Position numbers and translations under genes: made by a program. The notes under the pieces were generated by a model. It was not told the origin of the DNA. It saw nothing but the letters and a program-made list of their open reading frames with translations, and did no database searches. Source: Alphaproteobacteria bacterium (GTDB lineage: Bacteria > Pseudomonadota > Alphaproteobacteria > Sphingomonadales > Sphingomonadaceae). Taken from it: a stretch of DNA of 64,000 nucleotides. The DNA lies in the NCBI GenBank assembly GCA_018970445.1, contig JAGWWF010000014.1, forward strand, positions 28,143-92,142, given 5' to 3'. This document shows, one piece after another, positions 34,100-43,607 of this stretch; the stretch's first letter is position 1; each line of letters begins with the position of its first letter.

Positions 34100-36262
34100 T
34101 CAATTGAAGCGTCCGGCCGCCTGGCTGAGTGCGAGATAGAGTTTGCCCAGCGTGGATGACAACAGCACGGCGCCCAGCGCCTCGCCACCGCGATCGGGAA
34201 CGATATCGCTCACCAATGCCTCGAACTCGCTCATGAAACGACCGGCTTCGGCGCGGAATTCCTGATCATGGGCAAAATGCCGGACAAATTGCCGGCCGGT
34301 GCCATGATCCAGCCCCTGTTCCAGCCGGCGGGCGATGGCGCCGCGATTGCCGGCGGCATAATCAGCCCAGGCCTTGTCATCCAGATCGAAATCCAGCAGC
34401 CGCGCCAGATCGACGGCGCTGCCCTGCAAACTGTCGATCAGGCCGCTCGCCCGGCGGCCCAGCGCGTTGCGGGCGCGCACATCGGCGCGGGTTTCCACCG
34501 CGGCCACGTGCGATTCCACTTCGGCCAGCGTTGTGGTCAGCGCCAGCACGCGCTGAGCCACGCGTTCGGCGGCGGCCTGGGCCGAATCGCCCGCCTTGCC
34601 TTGCAGATCAACCAGTTCGGTGATGCTGGCGCGGATGGGGGCGGCAAAGGCGGCTTCGGCACGGCTGGCGGCCGCCTCGTCCAGCGCCGCTTCGGCTTCG
34701 GCCACCACGCCCGCCAGCGCGGTCTTCATCGCGCCGGCGGCGGCCTGCGCCACCTCGCGCACCCGGCCGAAGCTGTCGATCAGATCGGTCGATGTGGTCA
34801 GCGCCAGCCGGCTGGTGCCGGCCTCCATCTCGCGCAGCTGATCCTGGGCGCGGGCGATGGCATCGGCCAGTTCGGCGCTGCTGGCGGCCAATGCGTCGCG
34901 CGCCAGCCCCAGCCGGTCGCTGGCACCATCCACGCTGTTGCTGCTGGCCTGGATCGGCGCGGCAATCGCCTCGGCCTCCGCCTTCAGGGCGGCCAGACGG
35001 GAGGCCAGCGCGGCCAGCAGCGGCTCGCTGGCCGGCAGGCTGGTTTCGATCAGGCCGATGGTGCTGCCGGCATCCTGGCTGATCGCCTGCAACTGGCCCT
35101 GCACGCGGGCCAGGCCGGCGGCGGCGGCATCGATCGGCTGGCCCAGCGAACCGGCGCTGGTGGTGGCGCTGGCCACGCCGGCGTCCAGCGCGGCCAGGGC
35201 GGCAGTGCTGGCCTGCATGGCGCTGGCCAGCCGCGCTTCCATTGCCTCCACCTGGGCGCCAAGGCTGGCCACAAGCGTTTCGGCACTGGCGCCGGCACCG
35301 GCGATTTCGGCCGTCACCCGGCCGGCCATCGCGTGCAGCGCCGCCAGCCGTTCATCCAGCAGGCGGGCGGCATCGCCGCCAATGTGCGCCAGCGTGGTGC
35401 GGGCCTGATCCAGCCCGGCCAGCATGGCGCTGGTTTGCGTGTGCACCGCATCACGGGTGCCATCCACCACGGCCAGCGTGCGGGTGTTGGCCGCATCCAG
35501 CGCGGCGTGCAGGGCGGCCAGTGGCGCTTCGACAGCGGTGCGGGCTTCGGCAGCGGCGGCGCTGATCTGGGCCAGGCTGGCGGCACCGGCGGCACCCAGT
35601 GCGCCAATCTCGCGGCTGCTGGTGGCGGCGGCCGTGCGGGCCTGGGCCTCGGCCTCGCTGGCGCGGGTGTAGAGTGCGGCAAGCAGGGTTTCGGTTTCGG
35701 CCAGCTGGGCGCGCAGCCGGTTGTCGGCCCGGGCCAGCAGATCGATCAGCCCGCTGGCCTGTTGGGTGGCGGCCGGCACGGCGCTGGCCACCTCGGTGCT
35801 GGCGCGCACGGCGGCGGCCAACGTGCGCGCCAGGGCCTCGTTGCTGGCCTCCAGGCCGCGCGCAGCATCTGCAATGGCGCTGGTGTGTGCGGCCACCGGC
35901 CTGGCCAGCGCGGCGATGCGATTGGCGGTGGTGTCAAGCTGGTGCTGCAGGGCGGCCAGCGCGGCGGCGCTGCGCTCCACTTCGATCCCGGCCAGCTGGG
36001 CGCGGGTCTGCGCCGCCTCGGCGCGCAGGGCGGCGATGGCCCCCGCATCGCGCAGGTTGATCGCCGCCAGCCACACCACGGCGAGCGGGGCGATCAGGGC
36101 CAGGCCGGCAATCGCCAGCGGCTGTGCCCCGTCGATCAGCACGATGTGGCCGGTTGCCAGCGCCCAGCCGCCGGCGATGGCCGCCACCCAGATCAGGCTG
36201 GCGATGATGGCCAGCAGCCACGGCCAGCGGCGGGGGGTGGGGGTGGAGAACAGATCGTCCAT
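34100..36262 (-). CDS. Large coiled-coil membrane protein of unknown function
   Basis: 720 residues. Two membrane helices are near the N-terminus (PWLLAIIASLIWVAAIAGGW and AIAGLALIAPLAVVWLAAIN). About 500 residues of Ala-rich heptad-like sequence follow with few Gly or Pro. A distinct, conserved-looking C-terminal domain spans about residues 600-720 (SLQGSAVDLARLLDFDLDDK to VLLSSTLGKLYLALSQAAGR). The rod would extend into the cytoplasm or periplasm, recalling RmuC/chemoreceptor-like architectures without their motifs. The ATG at 36262 is immediately before the helix-forming region. It lies between gltA and an SDR gene, which gives no functional clue. Confidence 0.7.
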   Translation of the reverse strand: MDDLFSTPTPRRWPWLLAIIASLIWVAAIAGGWALATGHIVLIDGAQPLAIAGLALIAPLAVVWLAAINLRDAGAIAALRAEAAQTRAQLAGIEVERSAAALAALQHQLDTTANRIAALARPVAAHTSAIADAARGLEASNEALARTLAAAVRASTEVASAVPAATQQASGLIDLLARADNRLRAQLAETETLLAALYTRASEAEAQARTAAATSSREIGALGAAGAASLAQISAAAAEARTAVEAPLAALHAALDAANTRTLAVVDGTRDAVHTQTSAMLAGLDQARTTLAHIGGDAARLLDERLAALHAMAGRVTAEIAGAGASAETLVASLGAQVEAMEARLASAMQASTAALAALDAGVASATTSAGSLGQPIDAAAAGLARVQGQLQAISQDAGSTIGLIETSLPASEPLLAALASRLAALKAEAEAIAAPIQASSNSVDGASDRLGLARDALAASSAELADAIARAQDQLREMEAGTSRLALTTSTDLIDSFGRVREVAQAAAGAMKTALAGVVAEAEAALDEAAASRAEAAFAAPIRASITELVDLQGKAGDSAQAAAERVAQRVLALTTTLAEVESHVAAVETRADVRARNALGRRASGLIDSLQGSAVDLARLLDFDLDDKAWADYAAGNRGAIARRLEQGLDHGTGRQFVRHFAHDQEFRAEAGRFMSEFEALVSDIVPDRGGEALGAVLLSSTLGKLYLALSQAAGRFN

Positions 36263-36345
36263 GGCTGCATCACAAACAGGAAAGGGGCCGCCATTCAAGC
36301 CGGCGGCCTCCTTGGTAACGCTGATTGGCAAAGATTCGGCGAAGA

Positions 36346-37626
36346 TCAGCCGCGCTGGGCCAGCGGCACATAATCGCGCGGGCCGTGGCCGGTATAGAGC
36401 TGGCGCGGGCGACCGATCTTCTGATCCTGATCTTCCATCATTTCGGTCCACTGCGCGATCCAGCCGGTGGTGCGGGCCAGGGCGAACAGCGCGGTGAACA
36501 TCGAGGTGGGGAAACCGATGGCCGACAGGATGATGCCGGAATAGAAATCGACGTTGGGATAGAGCTTCTTCTCGATGAAATAATCGTCCGAGAGCGCCAC
36601 CCGCTCCAGCTCGCGCGCGGTATCCAGCACCGGATCGGAAATGCCCAGCGTGTCCAGTACCTTGGTGGCGGCTGCGCCCAGCACCTTGGCGCGCGGATCG
36701 TAATTCTTGTACACCCGGTGGCCAAAGCCCATCAGGCGGAACGGATCATCCTTGTTCTTGGCGCGGGCGACATATTCCGGAATGCGTTCCGGCCGGCCGA
36801 TTTCGCGCAGCATTTCCAGCGCCGCCTCGTTGGCGCCGCCATGCGCCGGGCCCCACAGGCAGGCGATGCCGGCGGCGATGCAGGCAAAGGGATTGGCGCC
36901 CGACGAACCGGCCAGCCGCACCGTGGAGGTGGAGGCGTTCTGTTCGTGATCGGCATGCAGGATGAAGATCTTGTCCAGCGCGTCTTCCACCACCGGGTTG
37001 ATCACATAGGGCTCGGCCGGCACGCCGAACGTCATCCGCAGGAAATTGCCGGTGTAGCTCAAGGAGTTGTCGGGATAGAGGAAGGGCTGGCCGACGGAAT
37101 ATTTATAGGCCATGGCCGCGATGGTGGGCATCTTGGCGATCAGCCGGTGGCAGGCGATGGTGCGCTGCTTGGGATCATGAATGTCGGTGCTGTCATGATA
37201 GAAGGCGCTGAGCGCGCCCACCACGCCGCACATGATCGCCATCGGGTGCGCATCGCGGCGGAACCCGCGATAGAAGGTGGCCAGCTGTTCATGCACCATG
37301 GTGTGGCGCGTGATCAGATATTTGAACTCGTCATGCTCCTGCTGGTTGGGCAGATCGCCGTTCAGCAGCAGATAGGCGACTTCAAGGAAGCTGGACTGTT
37401 CGGCCAGCTGCTCGATCGGATAGCCGCGGTGCAGCAGCACGCCCTGATCGCCATCGATATAGGTGATCTTGGATTCGCAGCTGGCGGTGCTGGTGAAGCC
37501 GGGATCATAGGTGAAGCGGCCAGTGTTTCCATACAGCTTGCGGATATCGATCACTTCCGGGCCGACACTGCCGGCGTGCACCGGATAGTCTGCGCTGCTG
37601 CCGTTTACACTGATGGTGGCCGTCAT
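36346..37626 (-). CDS. gltA: Citrate synthase
   Basis: 426 residues, the hexameric type II bacterial length. Characteristic stretches are [20 protein letters not shown], the catalytic His region [36 protein letters not shown] and [15 protein letters not shown] with its active-site His. The catalytic Asp lies in [15 protein letters not shown]. It condenses acetyl-CoA and oxaloacetate at the entry to the TCA cycle. It lies 12 bp downstream of gltX and may be co-transcribed with it. Confidence 0.97.
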   Translation of the reverse strand: MTATISVNGSSADYPVHAGSVGPEVIDIRKLYGNTGRFTYDPGFTSTASCESKITYIDGDQGVLLHRGYPIEQLAEQSSFLEVAYLLLNGDLPNQQEHDEFKYLITRHTMVHEQLATFYRGFRRDAHPMAIMCGVVGALSAFYHDSTDIHDPKQRTIACHRLIAKMPTIAAMAYKYSVGQPFLYPDNSLSYTGNFLRMTFGVPAEPYVINPVVEDALDKIFILHADHEQNASTSTVRLAGSSGANPFACIAAGIACLWGPAHGGANEAALEMLREIGRPERIPEYVARAKNKDDPFRLMGFGHRVYKNYDPRAKVLGAAATKVLDTLGISDPVLDTARELERVALSDDYFIEKKLYPNVDFYSGIILSAIGFPTSMFTALFALARTTGWIAQWTEMMEDQDQKIGRPRQLYTGHGPRDYVPLAQRG

Positions 37627-37638
37627 ATCCTGTCCCCT

Positions 37639-39066
37639 TCATGCTGTGGCCAGGGCATCCGATAACCGCCCCAGCACTTCATCCTTGCCCAGCACCTCCA
37701 GCACCTCGAACAATCCGGGCGATTGCGCCGATCCGGTGACAGCGGCGCGCAGCGGCTGGGCGATCTGGCCAAGCTTGGCCCCCTCGCTGTCCGCAATCGC
37801 GCGCGCCACCTGTTCCAGCGCCGCAGCCGACCAGTCATCCTGATCGGCGAATCGGGCCCGGGTGCGGTCAAGCAGCCCTGGTGCCGCAGACGCTAGCAGC
37901 TTGGCCGCGCCTTCGTCCATGGGGATTGGGCGGCTGCGAAGATAGAAAAGACAGCCATTGGCCAAATCATTGAGGTTGCTGGCGCGTTTTTTCAATTCGG
38001 GCATGGTGCGCTGCAAAAGCGCGCCATCCGCCGCGGTCAATTCGCGACCCAATGCCGCGGCCACGCGCCCGGCGATCAGTTGCACGATGCGGCCATCATC
38101 GGCGCTGCGCAGATAATGGCCGTTCAGATTCTCCAGCTTTTTCATGTCGAACCGCGACGGGCTGCGGCCCACGCCGTCCAGTTCGAACCAGGCGATCGCC
38201 TGGTCGCGGCTGATGATTTCGGCATCGCCATGGCCCCAGCCCAGGCGCAGCAGATAATTTTCCACCGCCTCGGCCAGCATGCCCATCTCGTCGCGATAGG
38301 CATCGACACCCAGTGCGCCGTGCCGTTTCGACAATTTGGCGCCATCGCTGCCGTGGATCAGCGGGATATGGGCATAAACGGGTTCCGGCCATTCCAGCGC
38401 CCGGATCAGCGCCAGTTGCCGGAAGGCGTTGTTGAGATGGTCATCGCCGCGGATCACATGAGTCACGCCCATGTCGTGATCGTCCACCACCACCGCCAGC
38501 ATGTAGGTGGGGGTGCCATCCGAACGCAGCAGGACGAAATCATCCAGTTCGGCATTGTTCACCGTCACCGGGCCCTGCACGCGATCATCGATGGTCACGC
38601 TGCCGTCGCGCGGGGCCTTCAGGCGGATCACATAGGGCTGATCATTTGGCCAGTCGGTGCGATCGCGCCAGCGCCCGTCATAGCGCATGGGCAGCCGCGC
38701 CGCCCGCTGTTCCTCGCGCAGGGCCGCCAGCTCTTCGGGCGTGGCATAGCAGCGATAGGCGTGGCCAAGGCTGAGCAACTGGTGCGCCACATCGGCATGG
38801 CGGGCGGCGCGGGCAAACTGATAGACCACCTCGCCATCCCAGTTGAGATCCAGCCAGCCCATGCCGTCCAGAATGGCAGCGATGGCGGCATCGGTGGAAC
38901 GGGCGCGATCGGTATCCTCGATGCGCAGGCGGAACTGCCCGCCGTGGTGGCGGGCGAACAGCCAGTTGAACAGTGCGGTGCGCGCCCCGCCGATGTGCAG
39001 GAAGCCGGTGGGCGACGGGGCAAAGCGGGTAACAACCGTGCCTGTGGTCATGCTGCTTGCGCTCAT
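37639..39066 (-). CDS. gltX: Glutamyl-tRNA synthetase
   Basis: 475 residues. The class I signature appears as VTRFAPSPTGFLHIGGARTA (HIGG variant of HIGH), and the KMSKS motif as GAKLSKRHG. The anticodon-binding domain follows. It charges tRNA-Glu, and possibly tRNA-Gln if the organism uses the amidotransferase route. Starts at 39066 and 39051 are both ATG; the first is preferred for its purine-rich leader. The 5' end nearly touches the divergent comEC gene. Confidence 0.95.
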   Translation of the reverse strand: MSASSMTTGTVVTRFAPSPTGFLHIGGARTALFNWLFARHHGGQFRLRIEDTDRARSTDAAIAAILDGMGWLDLNWDGEVVYQFARAARHADVAHQLLSLGHAYRCYATPEELAALREEQRAARLPMRYDGRWRDRTDWPNDQPYVIRLKAPRDGSVTIDDRVQGPVTVNNAELDDFVLLRSDGTPTYMLAVVVDDHDMGVTHVIRGDDHLNNAFRQLALIRALEWPEPVYAHIPLIHGSDGAKLSKRHGALGVDAYRDEMGMLAEAVENYLLRLGWGHGDAEIISRDQAIAWFELDGVGRSPSRFDMKKLENLNGHYLRSADDGRIVQLIAGRVAAALGRELTAADGALLQRTMPELKKRASNLNDLANGCLFYLRSRPIPMDEGAAKLLASAAPGLLDRTRARFADQDDWSAAALEQVARAIADSEGAKLGQIAQPLRAAVTGSAQSPGLFEVLEVLGKDEVLGRLSDALATA

Positions 39067-39127
39067 GCGCGTTTCATCCAATCCTCTGGTTTCAGGGTCT
39101 GTGGCCGGGAGGGGCCAAGACAAGGGC

Positions 39128-41242
39128 GTGGCGGTGGGTAGCAGAAGCTTGGCCCCGAAACAAACGGCCGCGCAGGCGTGGCAGGCGGCCTGGCTGGGCT
39201 GGCTGGATGCGCAGCGGGCGCAACTGCCGCTGTGGCTGCCGGTGATGCTGGCCGCCGGCATCGCGCTGTGGTTCGCGCTGCCCTGGGCGCCGTGGCGGCA
39301 GGCCGCCATGCTGGCGGCGACGGCGCTGGCCGGCGGTGCGGCGCTGGCACGCTGGCGGCTGCTGGCGGCCAGTGCGCTGATGCTGGCGCTGGGGCTGGCG
39401 GCGGTGGAACTGCGGGTGGCGATGAACGCCCATGCCGTGCTGGCGCAGCGGCAGTTCACGCAGCTGCACGGCACGGTGGCGGCGGTGGAGCCACTGCCGT
39501 TCGGGGCGCAGCGCCTGATCATCGTGGCGGATGCCGGCCACCGCCCGGACGGGGTGGAACGGCTGCGCCTGCGGCTGCCGGCCGGCCAGCCGGCGCTGCT
39601 GCCGGGCAGCCGGATCGCGGTGCGGGCGCTGTTGTCGCCGCCGGCCGCTGCGGCGGTGCCTGGCGGTTATGATGTGGCGCGGCGGGCCTGGTTTGATGGC
39701 ATTGGGGCCAGCGGCGTGGCGCTGGGGCCGGTGGCGGTGACGGCGATGCCGGCCGCCGGGCTGGCATCGGGGCTGGCATCGGGGCTGGCCGGCCTGCGCA
39801 GCGCCATCCAGGCCCGCATCACCGCCGCCGTACCGGGGGAGGCTGGCGCGGTGGCCGCTGCCTTCGTGACCGGGCAGCAGGGCGCGATTCCGCCGGCCAC
39901 GGCGCAGGCGATGCGTGATGCGGGCCTGGCGCATCTTCTGTCGATTTCGGGGCTGCATATTGCCGTGGTGGTGGGCACCATGGCCTGGCTGCTGCGGCGC
40001 ACGCTGGCGCTGTCGCCCTGGCTGGCGCTGCGCGTGCCGGTGCCCACGCTGGCGCTGGCCGGGGGCGCGCTGGCCGGCCTGGCCTACACGCTGCTGGCCG
40101 GGGCGCAGGTGCCCACGGTGCGGGCGGTGACCGTGGCCGGCATCGTGGTGCTGGGCATGATGCTGGGCCGGCAGGCGCTGTCGCTGCGGCTGGTGGCGGC
40201 CGCCGCCGCGGCCATCCTGCTGGTGCGGCCCGAAGCCTTGCTGGGGGCCAGTTTCCAGATGAGCTTTGCCGCGGTCATCGGCATCATCGCCCTGTATGAA
40301 AGCCCACTTGGCCGCTGGCTGGGTGCAAGCCAAGAGGATGAGGCGTGGTGGCACTGGCTGGCCCGGCACGGTGCGGCGCTGCTGGCCACCGGGCTGGTGG
40401 CCGAGGCCGCGCTGGCCGGCATTGGCCTGTATCATTTCGGCCGCAGCGGCCTGTATGGCGTGCTGGCCAATCTGCTGGCGATTCCCTGGACCAGCCTGGT
40501 GGCCATGCCGGCGCTGATGCTGGCGCTGCTGGGCGAGGCGGTGGGCATCGGCTGGGGCTGGCCGCTGGCCGGCTGGGCGCTGCAGCGGCTGATCGATCTG
40601 GCCGATGTCACGGCGGCGATGCCGGGCGCGGTGATCGTCACCGGTGCGGTGCCGGGGCCGGCCTTTGCGGTGGCGGCGGCCGGCGGGCTGTGGCTGGCGC
40701 TGTGGCGTGGCGGCTCGCGCTGGCTGGGGCTGGCCGGGGTGGCGGCGGGGGTGGCGCTGGCGCTGGCCAGCCCGCCGCCCGATGTGCTGATCAACGCCGA
40801 TGGCCGGCAGCTGGCGGTGCGGCTGGCCGATGGCCGGCTGGCCCATGCGCGCGGGCGGATGGGCGACTGGCTGCTGGACAACATGGCCGAAGCCATGGGC
40901 AGCGATCCGGCCGATGCGCTGTGGCTGGGGCAGGTGGCCGGTGCCCGCTGTTCGGAAGATGCCTGTGTGGCCGATATCTTGCGTGGCAGCAGGCGCTGGC
41001 GGCTGCTGGCGATCACCAGCCGTTATCTGCTGCCGCGCAGCAACATGGAACCGGTCTGCCGGGCCGCCGATGTCGTGGTGGCGGATCGCCGGCTGCCGGC
41101 CTGGTGCCGGCCGCGCTGGCTGAAACTGGATCGCACCAGCCTGGCGCAAACCGGGGCGGTGGCGATCTGGCTGGACGGGCGCCGGGTGGCGGTGGCGGCC
41201 GATGCGGCCGGCGACCGCCCGTGGCGGCCGATCAGGCGTTGA
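39128..41242 (+). CDS. comEC: ComEC/Rec2-family DNA-transport membrane protein
   Basis: About 704 residues. After a cytoplasmic N-terminus there are many membrane helices. The DUF4131-like part is around residues 40-180. The competence domain has the diagnostic HLLSISGLHIAVVVGTMAWL. A degraded metallo-beta-lactamase-like C-terminal region follows. In E. coli and B. subtilis relatives this protein forms the inner-membrane channel for imported single-stranded DNA. The start is uncertain: an ATG at 39065 would overlap gltX's start region, while GTGs at 39128 and 39134 leave promoter space and have an AAGGG nearby. A 12-bp repeat at 39758-39791 encodes a short Gly-Leu-Ala-Ser repeat. Confidence 0.88.
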   Translation: MAVGSRSLAPKQTAAQAWQAAWLGWLDAQRAQLPLWLPVMLAAGIALWFALPWAPWRQAAMLAATALAGGAALARWRLLAASALMLALGLAAVELRVAMNAHAVLAQRQFTQLHGTVAAVEPLPFGAQRLIIVADAGHRPDGVERLRLRLPAGQPALLPGSRIAVRALLSPPAAAAVPGGYDVARRAWFDGIGASGVALGPVAVTAMPAAGLASGLASGLAGLRSAIQARITAAVPGEAGAVAAAFVTGQQGAIPPATAQAMRDAGLAHLLSISGLHIAVVVGTMAWLLRRTLALSPWLALRVPVPTLALAGGALAGLAYTLLAGAQVPTVRAVTVAGIVVLGMMLGRQALSLRLVAAAAAAILLVRPEALLGASFQMSFAAVIGIIALYESPLGRWLGASQEDEAWWHWLARHGAALLATGLVAEAALAGIGLYHFGRSGLYGVLANLLAIPWTSLVAMPALMLALLGEAVGIGWGWPLAGWALQRLIDLADVTAAMPGAVIVTGAVPGPAFAVAAAGGLWLALWRGGSRWLGLAGVAAGVALALASPPPDVLINADGRQLAVRLADGRLAHARGRMGDWLLDNMAEAMGSDPADALWLGQVAGARCSEDACVADILRGSRRWRLLAITSRYLLPRSNMEPVCRAADVVVADRRLPAWCRPRWLKLDRTSLAQTGAVAIWLDGRRVAVAADAAGDRPWRPIRR

Positions 41243-41257
41243 GTGCGCGGCGACGGA

Positions 41258-42004
41258 TCAGGCCGCGTGGGCGCGGCGGTGGCGGGCAGCGGCACCGATC
41301 AGCCCGAAACCGGCGATCAGCATGGCCCAGCTGCCCGGTTCGGGGATGGGATCAAGATAGCTGTATTCGATCACGAAGCTGCCGTTGACATTGGCGTTGG
41401 AGCTGCCGTTCAGATTGCCCTTGCCGCCGCTGTCCAGCACCACATCGGAAAAGAAATTGGACAGGCTGTGCACCACGTTGAAGCTGCCGGTGCCGACATA
41501 GGGCACAAAGCTGGCCGGGGTGAAATTGCCGCTGGCCGATGTGTTGGTGCTGGTAACGCCAATGCTGCCCTGGGACTGGCCGGCAATGCTGAAGGGGATC
41601 ACCGAACTGCCCGGCGTGGTGCTGACGGTGAAATCGCTGGGCCCGGGCAGATCGACGGTGAAGCTGTTGCCGATGGTGAAGACCAGGCTGCCGCTGCGGG
41701 CATTGCCCGACCCATTGTTGAGCGAGATATTGCCGCCCAGCTGGCTGGTCAGGCTGATCTTGACATTGGTGAGGGTGAGCGCCTGGCCATTGCTGCCCAG
41801 CGGATTGAACTGGGCAATGGAAAAGCTCAGCGGCTGAAAGCTGGTGATCTGGTTGACCGGATTGTTATTGTATTGCGTGGTCGTCGCGAAGGCGACGCTG
41901 TAATTCACCGTCTGGGTGGCGGTCTTCATCCACAGGGCCGCCGCCGCAGGCGAAGCCAGCCCAGCCAGCATCACCATGCCGGCAACCACACGCAACCCGT
42001 TCAT
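41258..42004 (-). CDS. PEP-CTERM sorted exported protein (choice-of-anchor E-like)
   Basis: 248 residues. The signal peptide is GLRVVAGMVMLAGLASPAAA. The mature domain is Ser/Thr/Asn-rich and beta-structured, with many NGSG/NVNGSFVIEYSYLD runs and few Lys or Arg. The C-terminus is the sorting signal PIPEPGSWAMLIAGFGLIGA followed by basic ARHRR, the exosortase-recognised form used by sphingomonads. It would be exported, cut and anchored at the surface or in exopolysaccharide. No exosortase gene is in this window. The base composition of the region is a little more A+T-rich than its neighbours, as usual for such proteins. Confidence 0.88.
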   Translation of the reverse strand: MNGLRVVAGMVMLAGLASPAAAALWMKTATQTVNYSVAFATTTQYNNNPVNQITSFQPLSFSIAQFNPLGSNGQALTLTNVKISLTSQLGGNISLNNGSGNARSGSLVFTIGNSFTVDLPGPSDFTVSTTPGSSVIPFSIAGQSQGSIGVTSTNTSASGNFTPASFVPYVGTGSFNVVHSLSNFFSDVVLDSGGKGNLNGSSNANVNGSFVIEYSYLDPIPEPGSWAMLIAGFGLIGAAARHRRAHAA

Positions 42005-42066
42005 ATGTATTAAGCCCCTGTTTTATTCAGACACAATTTTCTGATCACACGCGGCCGCGGTAGCAA

Positions 42067-42072
42067 ATTATA
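42067..42072 (-). promoter_or_regulatory. Candidate -10 element of the PEP-CTERM gene
   Basis: The 186 bp upstream of the gene (42005-42190) are notably A+T-rich around 42061-42100. On the minus strand a perfect TATAAT lies at 42067-42072, about 63 bases before the ATG, with only a weak -35 match. A CAGGGG ribosome-binding sequence precedes the ATG. Confidence 0.4.
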
Positions 42073-42190
42073 AATCAAGATTGCAAGAAATTTTTGGTTA
42101 ACTTGATCCCCGTCTTGCCGGGGCGCTTTCGGCTTGAGCTGGCGGCCGCGCCGCTCCAGCATGGTGCCGCGACTCGTGGGGGAGGCAGCC

Positions 42191-43219
42191 ATGCAGCACA
42201 TCATCGATCCGGAGCGGCCGATCATCGATCCGCACCACCATCTGTGGGACATTCGCCGCACCCTTGCCGCCGCGCCGCCCGAACACCCGTTCCTGCGGGC
42301 TGTCACCCTGTCGCCGCTGTATCTGCTGCCGGAGTATCTGGCGGATCTGGGCAGCGGCCACAATGTGGTGGCGAGTGTGTTCGTGGAATGCGGGGCCTAT
42401 TACCGGGCGGGGGCGACCGCGGCGCTGCGGCCAGTGGGTGAGACGGAGTTCGTCAACGGCGTGGCGGCGATGAGCGCTTCGGGCCTCTATGGCCCGGCGC
42501 GGGCCTGTGCCGGCATCGTCGCCCATGCCGATCTGACGCTGGGCGATGCGGTGGCCGATGTGCTGGCGGCGCACCGGGCGGCGGCACCAGACCGGCTGCG
42601 CGGCATCCGCCATTCGGTGGCCTGGGATGCGGATCCGGCGGTGCTGGGATTTCTGCAATCGCCGCGCCCGCACATGCTGGCGCAGCCGGCGTTTCGCGCC
42701 GGCCTGGCCCAGGTGGCAGCGGCGGGCCTCAGCTATGATGTGTGGCTGCTGGCACCGCAATTGCCCGATCTGATCGCCATGGCGCAGGCGCTGCCGCAGC
42801 TGACCATCATCTGCGACCATGTCGCGACGCCTGTGGGCATCGCGGCCCATGCCGGCCGGCGCGATGCTGGCCATGCCGAATGGCTGGCCAACATCAGGGC
42901 CCTGGCGGCCTGCCCCAATGTGGTGATGAAGCTGGGCGGGCTGGCCATGGCCTTTGGCGGCTTTGATGAATTCATGGCCGATCCGATGGCCAGCGCCGCG
43001 CAGCTGGCCAACAGCTGGCGGCCGTGGATCGAACCGTGCATCACCGCCTTCGGCCCCGATCGCTGCATGTTTGAAAGCAATTTCCCGGTGGATCGCGGCA
43101 CCTGCGATTATGCCACGCTTTGGAACGCGTTCAAGCTGATCGCGGCCAGCGCCAGCGAAGCCGAGAAGACCGCGCTGTTCAGCGGCACGGCCGCGCGGGT
43201 TTATCGCCTGTCGGTCTGA
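42191..43219 (+). CDS. Amidohydrolase family 2 (TIM-barrel) protein
   Basis: 342 residues. The N-terminal metal motif is IIDPHHHLWDI. Later His and Asp ligands appear in TIICDHVATPVG and SNFPVDRGTCDYATLWNAFK, as in PF04909 amidohydrolases acting on lactones, 2-pyrone-dicarboxylate or aromatic acids. The specific substrate is not clear, because no catabolic genes are adjacent. The ATG at 42191 has a strong GGGGGAGGC upstream. Its last 19 bases overlap the convergent 64-residue gene. Confidence 0.85.
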   Translation: MQHIIDPERPIIDPHHHLWDIRRTLAAAPPEHPFLRAVTLSPLYLLPEYLADLGSGHNVVASVFVECGAYYRAGATAALRPVGETEFVNGVAAMSASGLYGPARACAGIVAHADLTLGDAVADVLAAHRAAAPDRLRGIRHSVAWDADPAVLGFLQSPRPHMLAQPAFRAGLAQVAAAGLSYDVWLLAPQLPDLIAMAQALPQLTIICDHVATPVGIAAHAGRRDAGHAEWLANIRALAACPNVVMKLGGLAMAFGGFDEFMADPMASAAQLANSWRPWIEPCITAFGPDRCMFESNFPVDRGTCDYATLWNAFKLIAASASEAEKTALFSGTAARVYRLSV

Positions 43220-43395
43220 TTGCGGCAGCGCCGCCGGCCATTCAGGCCGAGATAGAGCCCGCAGCCGGAGCACAGAAGGGCAATGATTGTCAGCATGTCT
43301 GCCTTGTCGTCTGCCCTGAACAACAGGCCAAGCACGGCAAAGCCGGCCAGGATGCCCAGGATGATGCCGTCCCAGGCGCGTTGATGACGGTTCAT
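43201..43395 (-). CDS. Small membrane protein downstream of the XRE regulator
   Basis: 64 residues with two hydrophobic helices (DGIILGILAGFAVLGLLF and MLTIIALLCSGCGLYLGL) and a short basic tail. I recognise no family. The ATG at 43395 overlaps the stop of the XRE gene (43392), a translationally coupled junction. With the regulator and the upstream membrane protein it forms a three-gene leftward operon. Confidence 0.7.
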   Translation of the reverse strand: MNRHQRAWDGIILGILAGFAVLGLLFRADDKADMLTIIALLCSGCGLYLGLNGRRRCRNQTDRR

Positions 43396-43607
43396 TGGCA
43401 CGGTCCTTTCGCTTCGTCGGTGAAATCGAAAATGCTTTCGATGGGCTGGGCAAAATGCCGGGCCAGCCGCCACGCCAGACCCAATGACGGTTCAAACTTC
43501 CCGGTTTCGATGGCGTTGATGGCCTGGCGGGAGACGCCAACCAGATCGCCCAGATCGGCCTGGGTGAGGCCATGTTCAGCGCGCAGCAACTTGAGGCGAT
43601 TTTTCAT
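43392..43607 (-). CDS. XRE-family helix-turn-helix regulator (YozG/Cro-like)
   Basis: 71 residues consisting of one HTH domain: LKLLRAEHGLTQADLGDLVG, then VSRQAINAIETGKFEPSLGL. The sequence matches small XRE regulators (YozG class) that are paired with membrane proteins. It lies between two membrane-protein genes with ATGA-type overlaps on both sides. Tandem 20-bp repeats upstream of the operon are plausible operators for it. Confidence 0.9.
   Translation of the reverse strand: MKNRLKLLRAEHGLTQADLGDLVGVSRQAINAIETGKFEPSLGLAWRLARHFAQPIESIFDFTDEAKGPCQ

Noticed and set aside
34268..36373. 700-codon rightward frame opposite the coiled-coil gene
   Set aside because: Gly/Gln/Arg-rich low-complexity translation with no signal or domain; the leftward frame has membrane helices and heptads and is the real gene.
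39758..39791. 12-bp repeat inside comEC
   Set aside because: Encodes an in-frame Gly-Leu-Ala-Ser run in a transmembrane/linker part; simple local duplication, not a mobile element or CRISPR.
42108..42123. CCCCG/CGGGG hairpin upstream of the amidohydrolase
   Set aside because: Looked like a terminator but has no T-tract on either strand and lies in a promoter region.
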